NCBI RefSeq assembly: GCF_014154935.1 | Contig: NZ_JACEHH010000012.1 | Coordinates: 1-64,000, forward strand | Origin: Stieleria mannarensis | GTDB taxonomy: Bacteria > Planctomycetota > Planctomycetia > Pirellulales > Pirellulaceae | Length of the DNA stretch: 64,000 nucleotides | Direction of reading: 5' to 3' | Notes under the pieces: model-generated | Seen by the model: the letters and a program-made list of their open reading frames with translations, nothing else | What the model was told of the DNA's origin: nothing | Databases searched by the model: none | Program-made: the position numbers and the translations under genes | Part shown: piece after piece, positions 46,261 to 54,805 of the stretch | Position numbering within the stretch: position 1 is the stretch's first letter | Layout of the letters: every line of letters starts with the position of its first letter

Positions 46261-48042
46261 ATGCAGAGAAAAACGGTTTCCCTCTCACTCGCTAGTTGCC
46301 TGGCCGTCCTCGCGTCTGGGATTTCAATCGCTCCCGCCTTCGCTGCGGAACGCCCCAACGTGATCGTCATCATGAGCGACGACCAAGGTGTCGGCGATTA
46401 CGGATTCATGGGCAATCCGGTGATCCGAACGCCCGAGTTGGATGCGATGCATCGCCGCAGCGGTTTTTTGAGCAAGTTCTACGTCAGCCCCGTGTGCGCC
46501 CCCACGCGAGCTTGCCTGATGACCGGCCGGTACAACTATCGGACGCGTTGCATCGACACCTACATCGGCCGCGCGATGATGGACAGCGACGAAGTCACAA
46601 TCGCAGAGTTCTTGGCCGGCGCGGGATACCGCACCGGGATCTATGGCAAGTGGCACATGGGAGACAACTATCCGCTGCGGGCCATGGACCAGGGGTTTCA
46701 GGACAGTCTGGTGCATCGTGGCGGCGGCATCGGCCAGCCCTCCGATCCGATCGGCGCCGAAGGCAAGTACACCGACCCGACGCTGATCAAAAACGGCGAA
46801 GAAACGCCGATGAAAGGTTACTGTACGGACCTGTATTTTGACGCCGCAATGGACTTCATCGACCAAAGCGTTCAAGCCGACGAGAACTTCTTCACCTACA
46901 TCGCCACCAACGCGCCGCACGGGCCGTTCCATGATGTGCCCGAAGCGTTGTACCAGGAGTATCTGCAGGTCGACTTTTCGCCCATCCTGATCAACAAGCT
47001 CAATCCGAAACGTCTGGAGCAAGAGAGCGACAAACTGGCGCGAATCGCGGCGATGATCACCAACATCGACGAAAACGTCGGACGGCTCTTCACAAAGCTC
47101 GACACGCTCGGGATCCGCGAAAACACAATCGTGATCTACCTGAACGACAACGGCCCCAACACGATGCGATACGTCGGCGACATGCGCGGCATGAAATCGC
47201 ATGTCGACGACGGCGGCATCCGGTCCCCCCTGGTGTTCCACTGGCCCGCCAAGGTGAACGCCGGACACCGTTCCGACGTCCTGTGCGCGCACATCGACTT
47301 GCTGCCGACGTTGCTGGATGCCTGCGGAGTCGACGTGCCGGCTGACCACAAACTTGACGGGCGGAGCTTTCTGCCGCTGCTGACCGGTCAAGCAACCAGC
47401 TTGCCGCCGCGTCAGGTTGTGTTGCAAACGCACCGGGGCGACCAACCGCAACCCTACCACCATTTCGCCTTGCATGAAGAACCCTGGAAACTGGTTCACC
47501 CGAGTGGTTTCGGGCGGGAAAGTTTTAGCGGCCAGCCACGGTTGCAGCTCTACGATTTAAGGAAGGACCCACGCCAGAAAAACAACGTCGCCGATCAGCA
47601 CCCGGAGGTCGTGCGGCGACTCAAACAGGACTACGACGCTTGGTTCCAGGATGTCAGCTCGACGCGACCGGACAACTACGCCCCGCCCAGGATCGTGATT
47701 GGGACCGAACATGAATTGCAGAGCGTGTTGACGCGACAGGATTGGCGACACACACAGGGCCGCCCCTGGGCAGGAAACTCCAACGGCGTCTGGTTGTTGG
47801 AAGCGCCCGAAGCCGGAGAGTACAAAATCGAATTGATTTTTTCCGGAGGCCATCCGGCCGGTAAAGCCACGATCAGCGCAGGGCCGATGACCGAGACGCT
47901 GGCGATTGCCGCCGGTAAACGCCGCGGCCACACGGCCGAAATGAAACTCCCCGCGGGAAAGCTGACGCTGGGTGTCGACGTGGTGTTTGAGGGAAAAGTT
48001 CAAGGCCCCCATCAAGTCATCCTGACGCGTCGCGACCGCTAG
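46261..48042 (+). CDS. Exported sulfatase (formylglycine type, arylsulfatase-like)
   Basis: 593-aa type I sulfatase. A signal peptide (SLASCLAVLASGISIAPAFA) is followed by metal residues in NVIVIMSDDQG and the maturation motif Cys79-Ala-Pro-Thr-Arg83 in SPVCAPTRACLMTGR, where an FGE enzyme makes formylglycine. Further signatures are GIYGKWHMGD and LNDNGPNT. About 120 C-terminal residues (IGTEHELQSVLTRQDWRHTQGRPW onward) form an extra beta-type domain. It should cleave sulfate esters from algal polysaccharides or related substrates outside the cytoplasm. Exact substrate unknown. Planctomycetes of marine origin carry many such genes. Confidence 0.93.
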   Translation: MQRKTVSLSLASCLAVLASGISIAPAFAAERPNVIVIMSDDQGVGDYGFMGNPVIRTPELDAMHRRSGFLSKFYVSPVCAPTRACLMTGRYNYRTRCIDTYIGRAMMDSDEVTIAEFLAGAGYRTGIYGKWHMGDNYPLRAMDQGFQDSLVHRGGGIGQPSDPIGAEGKYTDPTLIKNGEETPMKGYCTDLYFDAAMDFIDQSVQADENFFTYIATNAPHGPFHDVPEALYQEYLQVDFSPILINKLNPKRLEQESDKLARIAAMITNIDENVGRLFTKLDTLGIRENTIVIYLNDNGPNTMRYVGDMRGMKSHVDDGGIRSPLVFHWPAKVNAGHRSDVLCAHIDLLPTLLDACGVDVPADHKLDGRSFLPLLTGQATSLPPRQVVLQTHRGDQPQPYHHFALHEEPWKLVHPSGFGRESFSGQPRLQLYDLRKDPRQKNNVADQHPEVVRRLKQDYDAWFQDVSSTRPDNYAPPRIVIGTEHELQSVLTRQDWRHTQGRPWAGNSNGVWLLEAPEAGEYKIELIFSGGHPAGKATISAGPMTETLAIAAGKRRGHTAEMKLPAGKLTLGVDVVFEGKVQGPHQVILTRRDR

Positions 48043-48384
48043 CGGTGAACAGATGCTTCACGCCGCCCCCCGCATCATTCTGCCCCGCATCATTCTGCCA
48101 TCCCTCATCCCGCCGACATGCCGAGTCGCGGCCGAGGGGAAAGGTAAGACGATTTTTGGGGCAGGAAAATTCGCTCTGTCAAATGGATGGAGGATTTCAT
48201 CATTTTCTTACCCCCAAATCTTCTTACCCGAAAATAGAAAACTCGCGACCGCCCACACCCTCGCCCCAAAACCCATCGGAATTTGTACGCCGCGCCGCGC
48301 AAATTGGTAAACTATTCTCGTACCCGTCGCCCGCCCGACGGCTCCCGCCAGGAACCTCCCCCCAATCTTTTTGTGAGCACAAAG
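48043..48384. other. 342-bp spacer filled with repeat units
   Basis: Almost wholly occupied by the repeat units listed at 48068-48231. The region just before 48385 is the leader of the DUF3500 gene. No gene is supported. Confidence 0.6.
48068..48231. repeat. ATCRTTYTGCCCC-family repeat cluster, left of the DUF3500 gene
   Basis: Tandem CCCCGCATCATTCTG units (48068-48099), then GGTAAGACGATTTTTGGGGC (48143-48162), and its approximate inverse CATCATTTTCTTACCCCC followed by AAATCTTCTTACCCG (48199-48231). Inverted partners can pair. A matching cluster with the opposite orientation lies right of the gene at 49513-49541. Confidence 0.8.
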
Positions 48385-49368
48385 ATGAACATGAACCGTC
48401 CCGAGTCGCATCCCCAAGGACAGCGTGTTGCCCGACGAGACTTTGTCAAACTTGGCGGCGCCGTGGCCGCCGGAGTGGCGACGCCGGGGCTGTTCGACCC
48501 TCGGTTTGCGCACGCGGCCGAGTCGTCTGCCGTCACGGCTGAAACGGTGGTCGGCGAACTCTACGCATCACTCTCGGACAAACAAAAGAAAGCGATTTGG
48601 CGACCCTTTGACCACAAAGACCGTCGACGCATCAATCCGAATTGGCACGTCACCAGCGCGGTCATCGGAGACGACCTGTTCAGCGACAAACAACGCACGC
48701 TGATCGATCAGATCGTTCGTAACATCACCTCCAAAGACGGCTACGAGCGTCTGGTCCAACAGATGGACGAAGACGACGGCGGCATGGAAAACTACAGCAT
48801 CGCGATCTTCGGAGAACCCGGCACCGACCAGTTCCAATTCGAAATGACCGGTCGCCACCTGACAATGCGTGCCGACGGAAACCGAGTCGACAAGGCGGCC
48901 TTCGGCGGACCGATCGTCTATGGGCACGGCGAAGAGTGGCCGAAGGACAACCTGTTCTTCTACCAAACCAAGAAAACCAACGAAGTCTTTCAAGCACTCG
49001 ATCCCGGCCAACGGAAGTCGGCTCTGCTGAAGAAAGCACCCAAAGAAACCGCCGTTCAATTGCAAGGCAGCGGCGGGCGTTTCCCTGGCATCGCGGTCGG
49101 CCAACTGGCCAGCGACCAAAAGGAACTCGTCGAATCGACCCTGAAAGTTCTGCTCGGGCCGTACCGCGAAGAAGACGTCGACGAAGTGATGGCGATCCTG
49201 AAAGAAAGCGGCGGGCTGGACCAGTTGCACATGGCGTTCTACCAAGAACAAGACATGGACGATGACAAGGTCTGGGACATCTGGCGCGTCGAAGGCCCCT
49301 CGTTGGTCTGGCACTTCCGCGGCGCTCCCCACGTCCACGCCTACATCAACATCGGCGTGAAGTCGTAG
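48385..49368 (+). CDS. DUF3500 family exported protein
   Basis: 327-aa protein. A twin-arginine-type leader (ARRDFVKLGGAVAAGVATPGLF) is followed by the DUF3500 body (YASLSDKQKKAIWRPFDH, QFEMTGRHLTMRADGN, FGGPIVYGH, WHFRGAPHVHAYINIG). The family is of unknown function. The ATG at 48385 begins just before the leader; the frame to 48283 runs into repeats. It lies between two repeat clusters with inverted orientation, unlike its neighbours, so recent movement or structural insulation is possible. Confidence 0.87.
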   Translation: MNMNRPESHPQGQRVARRDFVKLGGAVAAGVATPGLFDPRFAHAAESSAVTAETVVGELYASLSDKQKKAIWRPFDHKDRRRINPNWHVTSAVIGDDLFSDKQRTLIDQIVRNITSKDGYERLVQQMDEDDGGMENYSIAIFGEPGTDQFQFEMTGRHLTMRADGNRVDKAAFGGPIVYGHGEEWPKDNLFFYQTKKTNEVFQALDPGQRKSALLKKAPKETAVQLQGSGGRFPGIAVGQLASDQKELVESTLKVLLGPYREEDVDEVMAILKESGGLDQLHMAFYQEQDMDDDKVWDIWRVEGPSLVWHFRGAPHVHAYINIGVKS

Positions 49369-49430
49369 GGCACCTGACGAGCCTGATGGTAGGGGATCCA
49401 GACGCTCATGCACCCTCCGTTCGACTAAGC

Positions 49431-49541
49431 CAATTTTCCTACCTCCAAAATCTTCTTACCTTTCCCGACACCCACCGTGCCCTGTCAAATCGGTGGGAAA
49501 GAGGGAAACGGTGGCAGAATGATTCGGGGCGGAATGATCGG
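49431..49541. repeat. ATCRTTYTGCCCC-family repeat cluster, right of the DUF3500 gene
   Basis: Contains TTTTCCTACCTCCAAAATCTT and CTTCTTACCTTTCCCG (49434-49467) in the same sense as the left cluster, and GGCAGAATGATTCGGGGC followed by GGAATGATCGG (49513-49541) inverted against 48068-48099. Confidence 0.78.
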
Positions 49542-49590
49542 ATGCGATTCCGAGGCGGGGTCAGCGGAATGATATTTCGCATCGCTATCC

Positions 49591-50910
49591 TTAGCCCCGC
49601 GGTAGCGTCTCGAAGTCGATCTGTGGTTGGTCGTCAGCCGTCGACCGGCGCGTGAACGTTTCACCGGGGCGACCGGTCTCGGCAAAGAAGCCGCCATTGC
49701 GAAGATAGAAATGGTCGCCGTCGGCCCCGCCGGTGAAATCCAGACGATGACGACCGCCGCCGGTCGCATCGACCGAAAACCGAGCCCGCGTGCATTGTTG
49801 CCACCGGCCGACCGTGTCTCGCACCCAAACATTCCCATAGGCCGCCCGACGTCCGAGGTGGCCGTGGCTGGGCGAGAAATTCTCAAGGAAACTGTGAAAC
49901 CCGGTCAGGTGCGTGTCTGTCTTGGGCCGGCGGAAACTCGCGATCAATCGCCACGTCGACTGTGACTTGTCGCCGAACCAAGACGTGTAGATTGTGTTCC
50001 CCATCGCGTCCGGTCGCACCTCGGTCAAGAACCGATACGTCGCCCCGGCTTTCCAGGGGTAAACCAGAAAGCTCTGCCCGCCGGAACCTTCGTTGCCAAA
50101 CTCCCCGACCCGCACGTCGGGGCCTTTGGCAAGCATCACGATCTGCTGGTCCGCAGGGATCTCACGCGGGTCATCCGTTTTGAACGGACTCCACACCGAA
50201 AACAGCACGCGTCGCTCTCGGGGGCCGTTGACCTGGATCCCAAAGTAGCCTTCGCCAAACCCGTTGGCCATGAAGTAGGATCCGATCGGGTCTTGGCCGA
50301 CGGGGACCGTCAGTTCGCTGTAGGCATATTGCAACGGACGGTCGCGGGGGACTTCGTACCGCAGATGCACCGATGGGCCGCGGCGTCCCCAATAGAACAT
50401 GTTGCCTGCGTTGGTTTTGACGTAATCCAGCGACAGGCCGTCGGTATCGGAGGTGACCATCAAGTCGCCGACCTTGATGCCGCCTGCATCTTGATTGCGG
50501 TCCGCTTGCAGATCGACACGGACGTATCCGGCTTTGTCCGCTTCGATTCGTCCGACCTGGCACGCCGAGTCTTTCGCCGGCTCGATGCTCGTACGAAAGA
50601 CGTCATCGCCGACGCGCGTGACCAGCGTGCTGGCACTGTCGACGGCGCGTGCCCGCACCGCGATCTCCATCACGGCCGGCCGATCCACGTGAAAGAAGAC
50701 CGAGTAGACGTCCTCGGAATCCGATAGGACGAGCGTGGCATCGCGCCGAAAGCCCCTGCCACCCGGATCAGGTGCCGTTTGAAACGCGTTGCCGGCGACC
50801 GGGACGTTCCAATCGGCCGCGCGGGTCTGACCGGATTGGTTGTGGGCAAAGGCGACGATCAGTGCGAGTGCATGGACAACGCCGACGGAGGTTCGGAGGG
50901 TGGATGTCAT
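49591..50910 (-). CDS. DUF3472 family exported protein (with DUF5077-like N-terminus)
   Basis: 439-aa protein with a signal-like leader (VVHALALIVAFAHNQSGQTRA). The N-terminal half (VPVAGNAFQTAPDPGGRGF ... YSVFFHVDRPAVMEIAVRARA) looks like DUF5077; the second half contains the DUF3472 pattern (SVHLRYEVPRDRPLQYAYSELTVP, GSYFMANGFGEGYFGIQVNG, VLFSVWSPFKTDDP, WKAGATYRFLTEVRPD). Both are carbohydrate-linked domains of unknown activity. ATG at 50910 fits the leader; the frame to 50967 is less likely. A repeat cluster lies downstream. Confidence 0.85.
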   Translation of the reverse strand: MTSTLRTSVGVVHALALIVAFAHNQSGQTRAADWNVPVAGNAFQTAPDPGGRGFRRDATLVLSDSEDVYSVFFHVDRPAVMEIAVRARAVDSASTLVTRVGDDVFRTSIEPAKDSACQVGRIEADKAGYVRVDLQADRNQDAGGIKVGDLMVTSDTDGLSLDYVKTNAGNMFYWGRRGPSVHLRYEVPRDRPLQYAYSELTVPVGQDPIGSYFMANGFGEGYFGIQVNGPRERRVLFSVWSPFKTDDPREIPADQQIVMLAKGPDVRVGEFGNEGSGGQSFLVYPWKAGATYRFLTEVRPDAMGNTIYTSWFGDKSQSTWRLIASFRRPKTDTHLTGFHSFLENFSPSHGHLGRRAAYGNVWVRDTVGRWQQCTRARFSVDATGGGRHRLDFTGGADGDHFYLRNGGFFAETGRPGETFTRRSTADDQPQIDFETLPRG

Positions 50911-51113
50911 GAACAGTTCAACAAGGGGCAAAATGGGCGACGACGAAACGACCATCACCATAATCATCGGTCGTCTGCCGGAACAGTCGCTCTGGGGAAG
51001 GGGGCCTGCCAGCCTCGTGATGCTCGACGATCAAATCAATTAGCTCGGAAACATTTTGCGCCGCGGTGTATGATCGTGAGCTCCCACCGATCTTCTTCAC
51101 GAAAGGTTTCACA

Positions 51114-52352
51114 ATGAAACAACTGCTGACCGTCTGGATCTCGTCCGTTCTTTTGGCAGGGATTGCGTGCTGCAAAGAACCATCGTCGCCATCGTCTGAC
51201 GCGACCGGAGAGGTGTTCCGATTCAAACGGCTGGTATTGAGCGATCTGTACTACTGTGACGGCGTTTCATCGGGGGACATTGACGGCGATGGTGATGCGG
51301 ATGTGGTCGCCGGACCGTACTGGTACGAAGGCCCGGACTTTCAAGTGGCACACGCGTTCTACCAGCCGGTCGCATTGCCGCCGGCGGAAAGCCCCAGCAA
51401 CAGCATGTTCAGCTTTGTCGCCGACTTTTCCGGTGACGGCCGCCCCGACATCCTGGTGCTCGGCCGCGTCCACAAACATCAAGCGATCTGGTACGAGAAC
51501 CCGGGCGAAACGGAGGGGCTTTGGAAAGGACACGTCGCGTTTCATCGGGTCAAAGGCGAATCGCCCACACTGGTTGATCTGGACGGTGACGGCGTGCCGC
51601 AGGTGATCTGCCACTGGGACGGCCGCTGGGGTTCGATTCAACCCGATCCATCGCAACCGAGGCAACCTTGGAGATTCATTCCGATCGGTGCCGCCGAAGA
51701 CTGGCCGCAATTTTATCACGGCCAGGGCGTCGGCGATGTCAATCGAGACGGCAAGCCGGACCTGATCCTCAACGACGGTTGGTATGAGCAGCCGCAATCC
51801 GCCGCAGCCGGAGCCGACTGGGTCTTTCATCGCGGGCTGTTTTCCCAAGGCCGAGGCGGCGCGCAGATGTTCGCCCAGGATGTCGATGGTGATGGCGACC
51901 AAGACATCCTGTCCGCGGTCGACGCGCATGGTTGGGGACTGGCATGGTACGAGCAGCTGGGCGGCGAGTCCGAATCTGAATCCGGTTCAACCTTCAAGGA
52001 GCACTTGATCATGGGAAACCGATCGGAGATCGATCGGTTCGGGGTTGCGTTCACCCAGCCCCACGCGTTGGCCTCGGCCGATATTAACGGAGACGGATTG
52101 CCGGACTTGATCACCGGAAAGCGACGTTGGGCGCATGGCCCCGACGGCGACATCGAACCCGGCGCTCCGCCGGTGGTGTATTGGTTCGAACTGCGACGCC
52201 AAAACGACGGCACCGTGCGATACATCCCACACTTGATCGACGACGAATCAGGCGTGGGAGTCCAAATCCTGGCCACCGACCTCAACCAAGACGGCCGCAT
52301 CGACGTCGCGACCGCATCCAAACTGGGCACCTTCGTCTTCCTGCAACAGTAG
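51114..52352 (+). CDS. Exported FG-GAP/VCBS repeat protein
   Basis: 412-aa protein with a leader (LLTVWISSVLLAGIACC) that may end in a Cys for lipid attachment, although the lipobox is not canonical. The body has repeated calcium-type Asp loops (GDIDGDGDADVVAGPYWYEG, DFSGDGRPDILVLG, VDLDGDGVPQVICHWDG, DVNRDGKPDLILNDGWYE, DVDGDGDQDILSAVD, DINGDGLPDLITGKR, DLNQDGRIDVATAS), which form a seven-bladed integrin-like propeller. It may bind surface polysaccharides or proteins; no catalytic site is seen. Divergent from the DUF3472 gene. The start at 51114 fits the leader. Confidence 0.87.
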   Translation: MKQLLTVWISSVLLAGIACCKEPSSPSSDATGEVFRFKRLVLSDLYYCDGVSSGDIDGDGDADVVAGPYWYEGPDFQVAHAFYQPVALPPAESPSNSMFSFVADFSGDGRPDILVLGRVHKHQAIWYENPGETEGLWKGHVAFHRVKGESPTLVDLDGDGVPQVICHWDGRWGSIQPDPSQPRQPWRFIPIGAAEDWPQFYHGQGVGDVNRDGKPDLILNDGWYEQPQSAAAGADWVFHRGLFSQGRGGAQMFAQDVDGDGDQDILSAVDAHGWGLAWYEQLGGESESESGSTFKEHLIMGNRSEIDRFGVAFTQPHALASADINGDGLPDLITGKRRWAHGPDGDIEPGAPPVVYWFELRRQNDGTVRYIPHLIDDESGVGVQILATDLNQDGRIDVATASKLGTFVFLQQ

Positions 52353-52726
52353 CCGCCCCACGGATGGCAAGGCGTACCCACGGATGGAATTCGGCCAAGG
52401 ATCCGTGGGAAAGCGCTGCCATCCGCGGGTCTTTGTTTATTGCCATCTTCCGACGGGGACAGTTCCGACGGGGACAGGCCCCGGTGACAATGTGAAGTAG
52501 TCGCCACGAGGAGCGATGAAATCGGGGCAGTCTGGCCCTCACGGGATGCTCTCGTCGAGTATATTGTCGCGGAGCAACGATGGTTTGCGCTGTCGCTGTT
52601 ACCGGACGCGGAAATCATTCGCCTTCGCACACAGGCTCGGAATCCGAGTCCGACGAGATCACTTGGTTGTCCGCCGTGCCACGGTGGACGTTTGCCGACA
52701 AACTTAAATCGTTACGGGGTGTCGTC
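52353..52726. other. 374-bp spacer with a short tandem repeat
   Basis: Holds the repeat at 52447-52490 and no supported gene before the small secreted protein. A frame open from 52580 exists but its first 49 codons have no leader-like or family-like content. Confidence 0.5.
52447..52490. repeat. GTTCCGACGGGGACAG tandem pair
   Basis: A 15-bp unit (TTCCGACGGGGACAG) occurs twice and is followed by GCCCCGGTGACAATGTGAAG. The complement of GGGGAC pairs with part of the tail. Likely another dispersed spacer repeat. Confidence 0.7.
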
Positions 52727-53218
52727 GTGAGTCGCTCTCTCTTGAACGTGGGCTTTTGCCTCGTCGTCTGTACGTTGTTTTGTACCTCTGCATTCAGCAA
52801 CGAAGCGACGGAGAATGGTGCTTGGGTCAGTTTCACCGAAGGGCCAACGGAACAGGGGGTCAAACAGAGAATTCATGTGCAAGCAACGGTGAACCTGGAT
52901 CCAGACGTATTGAAGGTGATTTCGTCATTCGTTCACCGAGCAATCGACCAGCCGATGTTGCTCGTCTCGTACGGTGATGCCGACGTGAGAATTCGCACGG
53001 AACGATTCATCGTTGCGCGAATCCGAAAAAAGAAACTCACTGTCGCGACCAATTCGTTGTTGCCCGAGGCATCGAGCCGATTGCTCACGAAACGATTGAC
53101 GAGAATGGGATACAAAGTTGAACTCGTCGCACCAAAGAAATTGCTGCTTCGCACCAATGCGTCCGATGAACATCCCGCCGAATTCATTGTTCCCTTCCGT
53201 GAAGCTTCCGCGGGGTAG
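52727..53218 (+). CDS. Small exported hypothetical protein
   Basis: 163-aa protein, no recognised family. GTG at 52727 begins VSRSLLNVGFCLVVCTLFCTSAFSN, a plausible signal peptide; the frame is open back to 52580. The mature part is basic, with KKKLTVATNSLLPEASSRLL and repeated Arg/Lys, and ends in EFIVPFREASAG. It starts an accessory stretch (52.7-55.7 kb) with orphan genes and repeats, so horizontal gain is possible. The start and the true extent are uncertain. Confidence 0.5.
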   Translation: MSRSLLNVGFCLVVCTLFCTSAFSNEATENGAWVSFTEGPTEQGVKQRIHVQATVNLDPDVLKVISSFVHRAIDQPMLLVSYGDADVRIRTERFIVARIRKKKLTVATNSLLPEASSRLLTKRLTRMGYKVELVAPKKLLLRTNASDEHPAEFIVPFREASAG

Positions 53219-53306
53219 GGACGGCATCGCTTGGTCGATCGACATCTTCCCGTTTCTCTGAATCGACGGCGGATCACGGTTAGCAAGCCCAACGAGGTGA
53301 CTGACG

Positions 53307-53711
53307 ATGGAGCACTACGACTTCATCTGTGACGAAGGGCTGACATCGCTTCGGTTGCTGCAGCGCACGCCAGCGGAGGTGGATCAACCGCTTCAGCGGA
53401 TGCGTGTGCATGTCCGCTGCACGGACTGCGTTGCTGGGGTGGATGTCGATGCCGACGACTGGAGTGGATTTGCCCGCTTATTTACGCATCACTACGCCGA
53501 GTGCGGTTCAGCCGCCTGGATCGCCCCCGGCGGAGAATGGATGCTGCACGTGGAACGCGATGACGAAAACACCTTCTCTTTCACCTCGAAAATCGATTCG
53601 CTCCTGGACTGCCACCGTTGGACGTTGCGCACCCAATTCAAAATGTCTGCGGGTCGATTCCAGACGACCTCCGTCGAGGTTCTGGCGTTCCTCGGGACTT
53701 GCCATCGATAA
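53307..53711 (+). CDS. Hypothetical cytoplasmic protein
   Basis: 134-aa protein beginning MEHYDFICDEGLTSLRLL. It has no leader. A pattern like DDWSGFARLF ... AAWIAPGGEWMLHVERDDENTFSFTSKI weakly recalls small immunity-type families with alternating acidic and aromatic residues, such as DUF6228, but this is not secure. Placed 88 bp after the small exported protein and 151 bp before the toxin-antitoxin pair. Function unknown. Confidence 0.5.
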   Translation: MEHYDFICDEGLTSLRLLQRTPAEVDQPLQRMRVHVRCTDCVAGVDVDADDWSGFARLFTHHYAECGSAAWIAPGGEWMLHVERDDENTFSFTSKIDSLLDCHRWTLRTQFKMSAGRFQTTSVEVLAFLGTCHR

Positions 53712-53862
53712 TGGGGTAGAAACGGATTGTGGTTCAACTGAAAACGGCGGGATTGTTGACTGCTTTCCTTTCTCGTGTCCGGGCTTCTTCTGGCTTGCGA
53801 TCGTGATTCGCGGAGGACCGACCAATTTTTGACATTCCGCACGCCGCGGTTATACTTCGGGT

Positions 53863-54105
53863 ATGAAAACAGCGGTTTCCATCCCAGATGACGTGTTCAA
53901 CGATGCCGAGAGACTTGCGGCACGTTTCCAGACCTCACGCAGTGAGTTGTACGCCCGCGCACTCGCCGAATTTATCGCGAGACATGATGAAGAGAGCGTG
54001 ACACGGGCACTCGATGAAGTCGCCGACGAAGTGCGGGAACAGGACGCGGATACCACGGCAGCCAAGTCAATGGCTCATAGGGCTCTGCGGCGGGTTGAGT
54101 GGTGA
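53863..54105 (+). CDS. Ribbon-helix-helix antitoxin (MazE/CopG-like)
   Basis: 80-aa protein. MKTAVSIPDDVFNDAERLAARFQTSRSELYARALAEFIARHDEE is a classical ribbon-helix-helix DNA-binding module; the acidic C-terminus (EVADEVREQDADTT) would bind and block the toxin. Its stop overlaps the toxin start as GTGA. It should repress its own promoter together with the toxin. It belongs to the RHH antitoxins that pair with MazF-type toxins. Confidence 0.9.
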   Translation: MKTAVSIPDDVFNDAERLAARFQTSRSELYARALAEFIARHDEESVTRALDEVADEVREQDADTTAAKSMAHRALRRVEW

Positions 54106-54443
54106 TTCGACAGGGTGACGTCTGGTGGGCCGACCTCGATGAACCCATCGGTTCTGGTGCCGGGTTTCGACGTCCTGTCCTGATCGTCCAGTGCAATGCT
54201 TTTAATCGCAGTCGCATCTCAACCACGGTTTGCGTCCCGTTGACCAGCAACCTTAAATGGGCAGGTGCCCCTGGCAATGTCACCCTGAAGAAACGCTACA
54301 CCGGACTTGAGAAGGATTCTGTGGCGAACGTCTCACTGATTGTCGCCATCGACAAAGCTCAATTGACTCAATGCACCGGAACACTTCCAAAGAAGCAACT
54401 GGCTGCCGTGCTCGTGGGAATCAACGTCGTGCTGGGACAATGA
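54102..54443 (+). CDS. mazF: MazF/PemK-type endoribonuclease toxin
   Basis: 113-aa toxin that should cut single-stranded RNA at short sites. The start IRQGDVWWADLDEP, then RRPVLIVQCNAFN, VPLTSNLKWAGAPGNV and KDSVANVSLIVAIDKAQL match PemK/MazF. GTG at 54102 gives MIRQGD, as in most homologues; a GTG one codon earlier is also open. It is coupled to the antitoxin by a 4-bp overlap. The length is complete and key Arg and Thr/Ser positions are present, so it is likely functional. Confidence 0.92.
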   Translation: MIRQGDVWWADLDEPIGSGAGFRRPVLIVQCNAFNRSRISTTVCVPLTSNLKWAGAPGNVTLKKRYTGLEKDSVANVSLIVAIDKAQLTQCTGTLPKKQLAAVLVGINVVLGQ

Positions 54444-54805
54444 CGGCAAGTCGCGTATTTGTCCGAAATGCGGGCACCGATTCGCGTGATCGATCACTGC
54501 CCCAATCCTGCGCCGACCATAAAGCCCTTGACGAGCGCGGCGAGAATCGAGGCCAGCAGAATGATGATGGTGGTAATGCCCGTCGGGCGTGAAACGGGCG
54601 TGGGCGATGGTTGCGTGAAGGGGGCAAAACGATGGGGGCAAGACGATGAAGAGAAAGATGACTGGATGATGGTGGTATTGCCTGCCGTCACCTTCGCGCC
54701 TGCGTCGCTTCGCGAGATACTCGTTGCACCGTTTTCATGGAAGTGGGCGAGCAACCGCTGTCGGCCGTCGCCCTTTCGCAACGCGTGCTGAAGACCGGGG
54801 AAATG
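54444..54805. other. 362-bp spacer with the left direct repeat
   Basis: Contains the repeat at 54600-54680. A minus-strand frame here ends in a hydrophobic stretch (ITTIIILLASILAALVKGFMVG), but no complete gene is supported. Confidence 0.5.
54600..54680. repeat. Left direct repeat flanking the NmrA-like gene
   Basis: GTGGGCGATGGTTG, GGCAAAACGATGGGGGCAAG and ACGATGAAGAGAAAGATG recur in the same order and sense at about 55717-55770. The units are inverted members of the ATCGTTTTGCCCC family. Confidence 0.82.

Noticed and set aside
54494-54781. 95-aa minus-strand frame ending in a hydrophobic helix
   Set aside because: Runs through the repeat units; only the last 25 residues look protein-like, and no start near them is supported.
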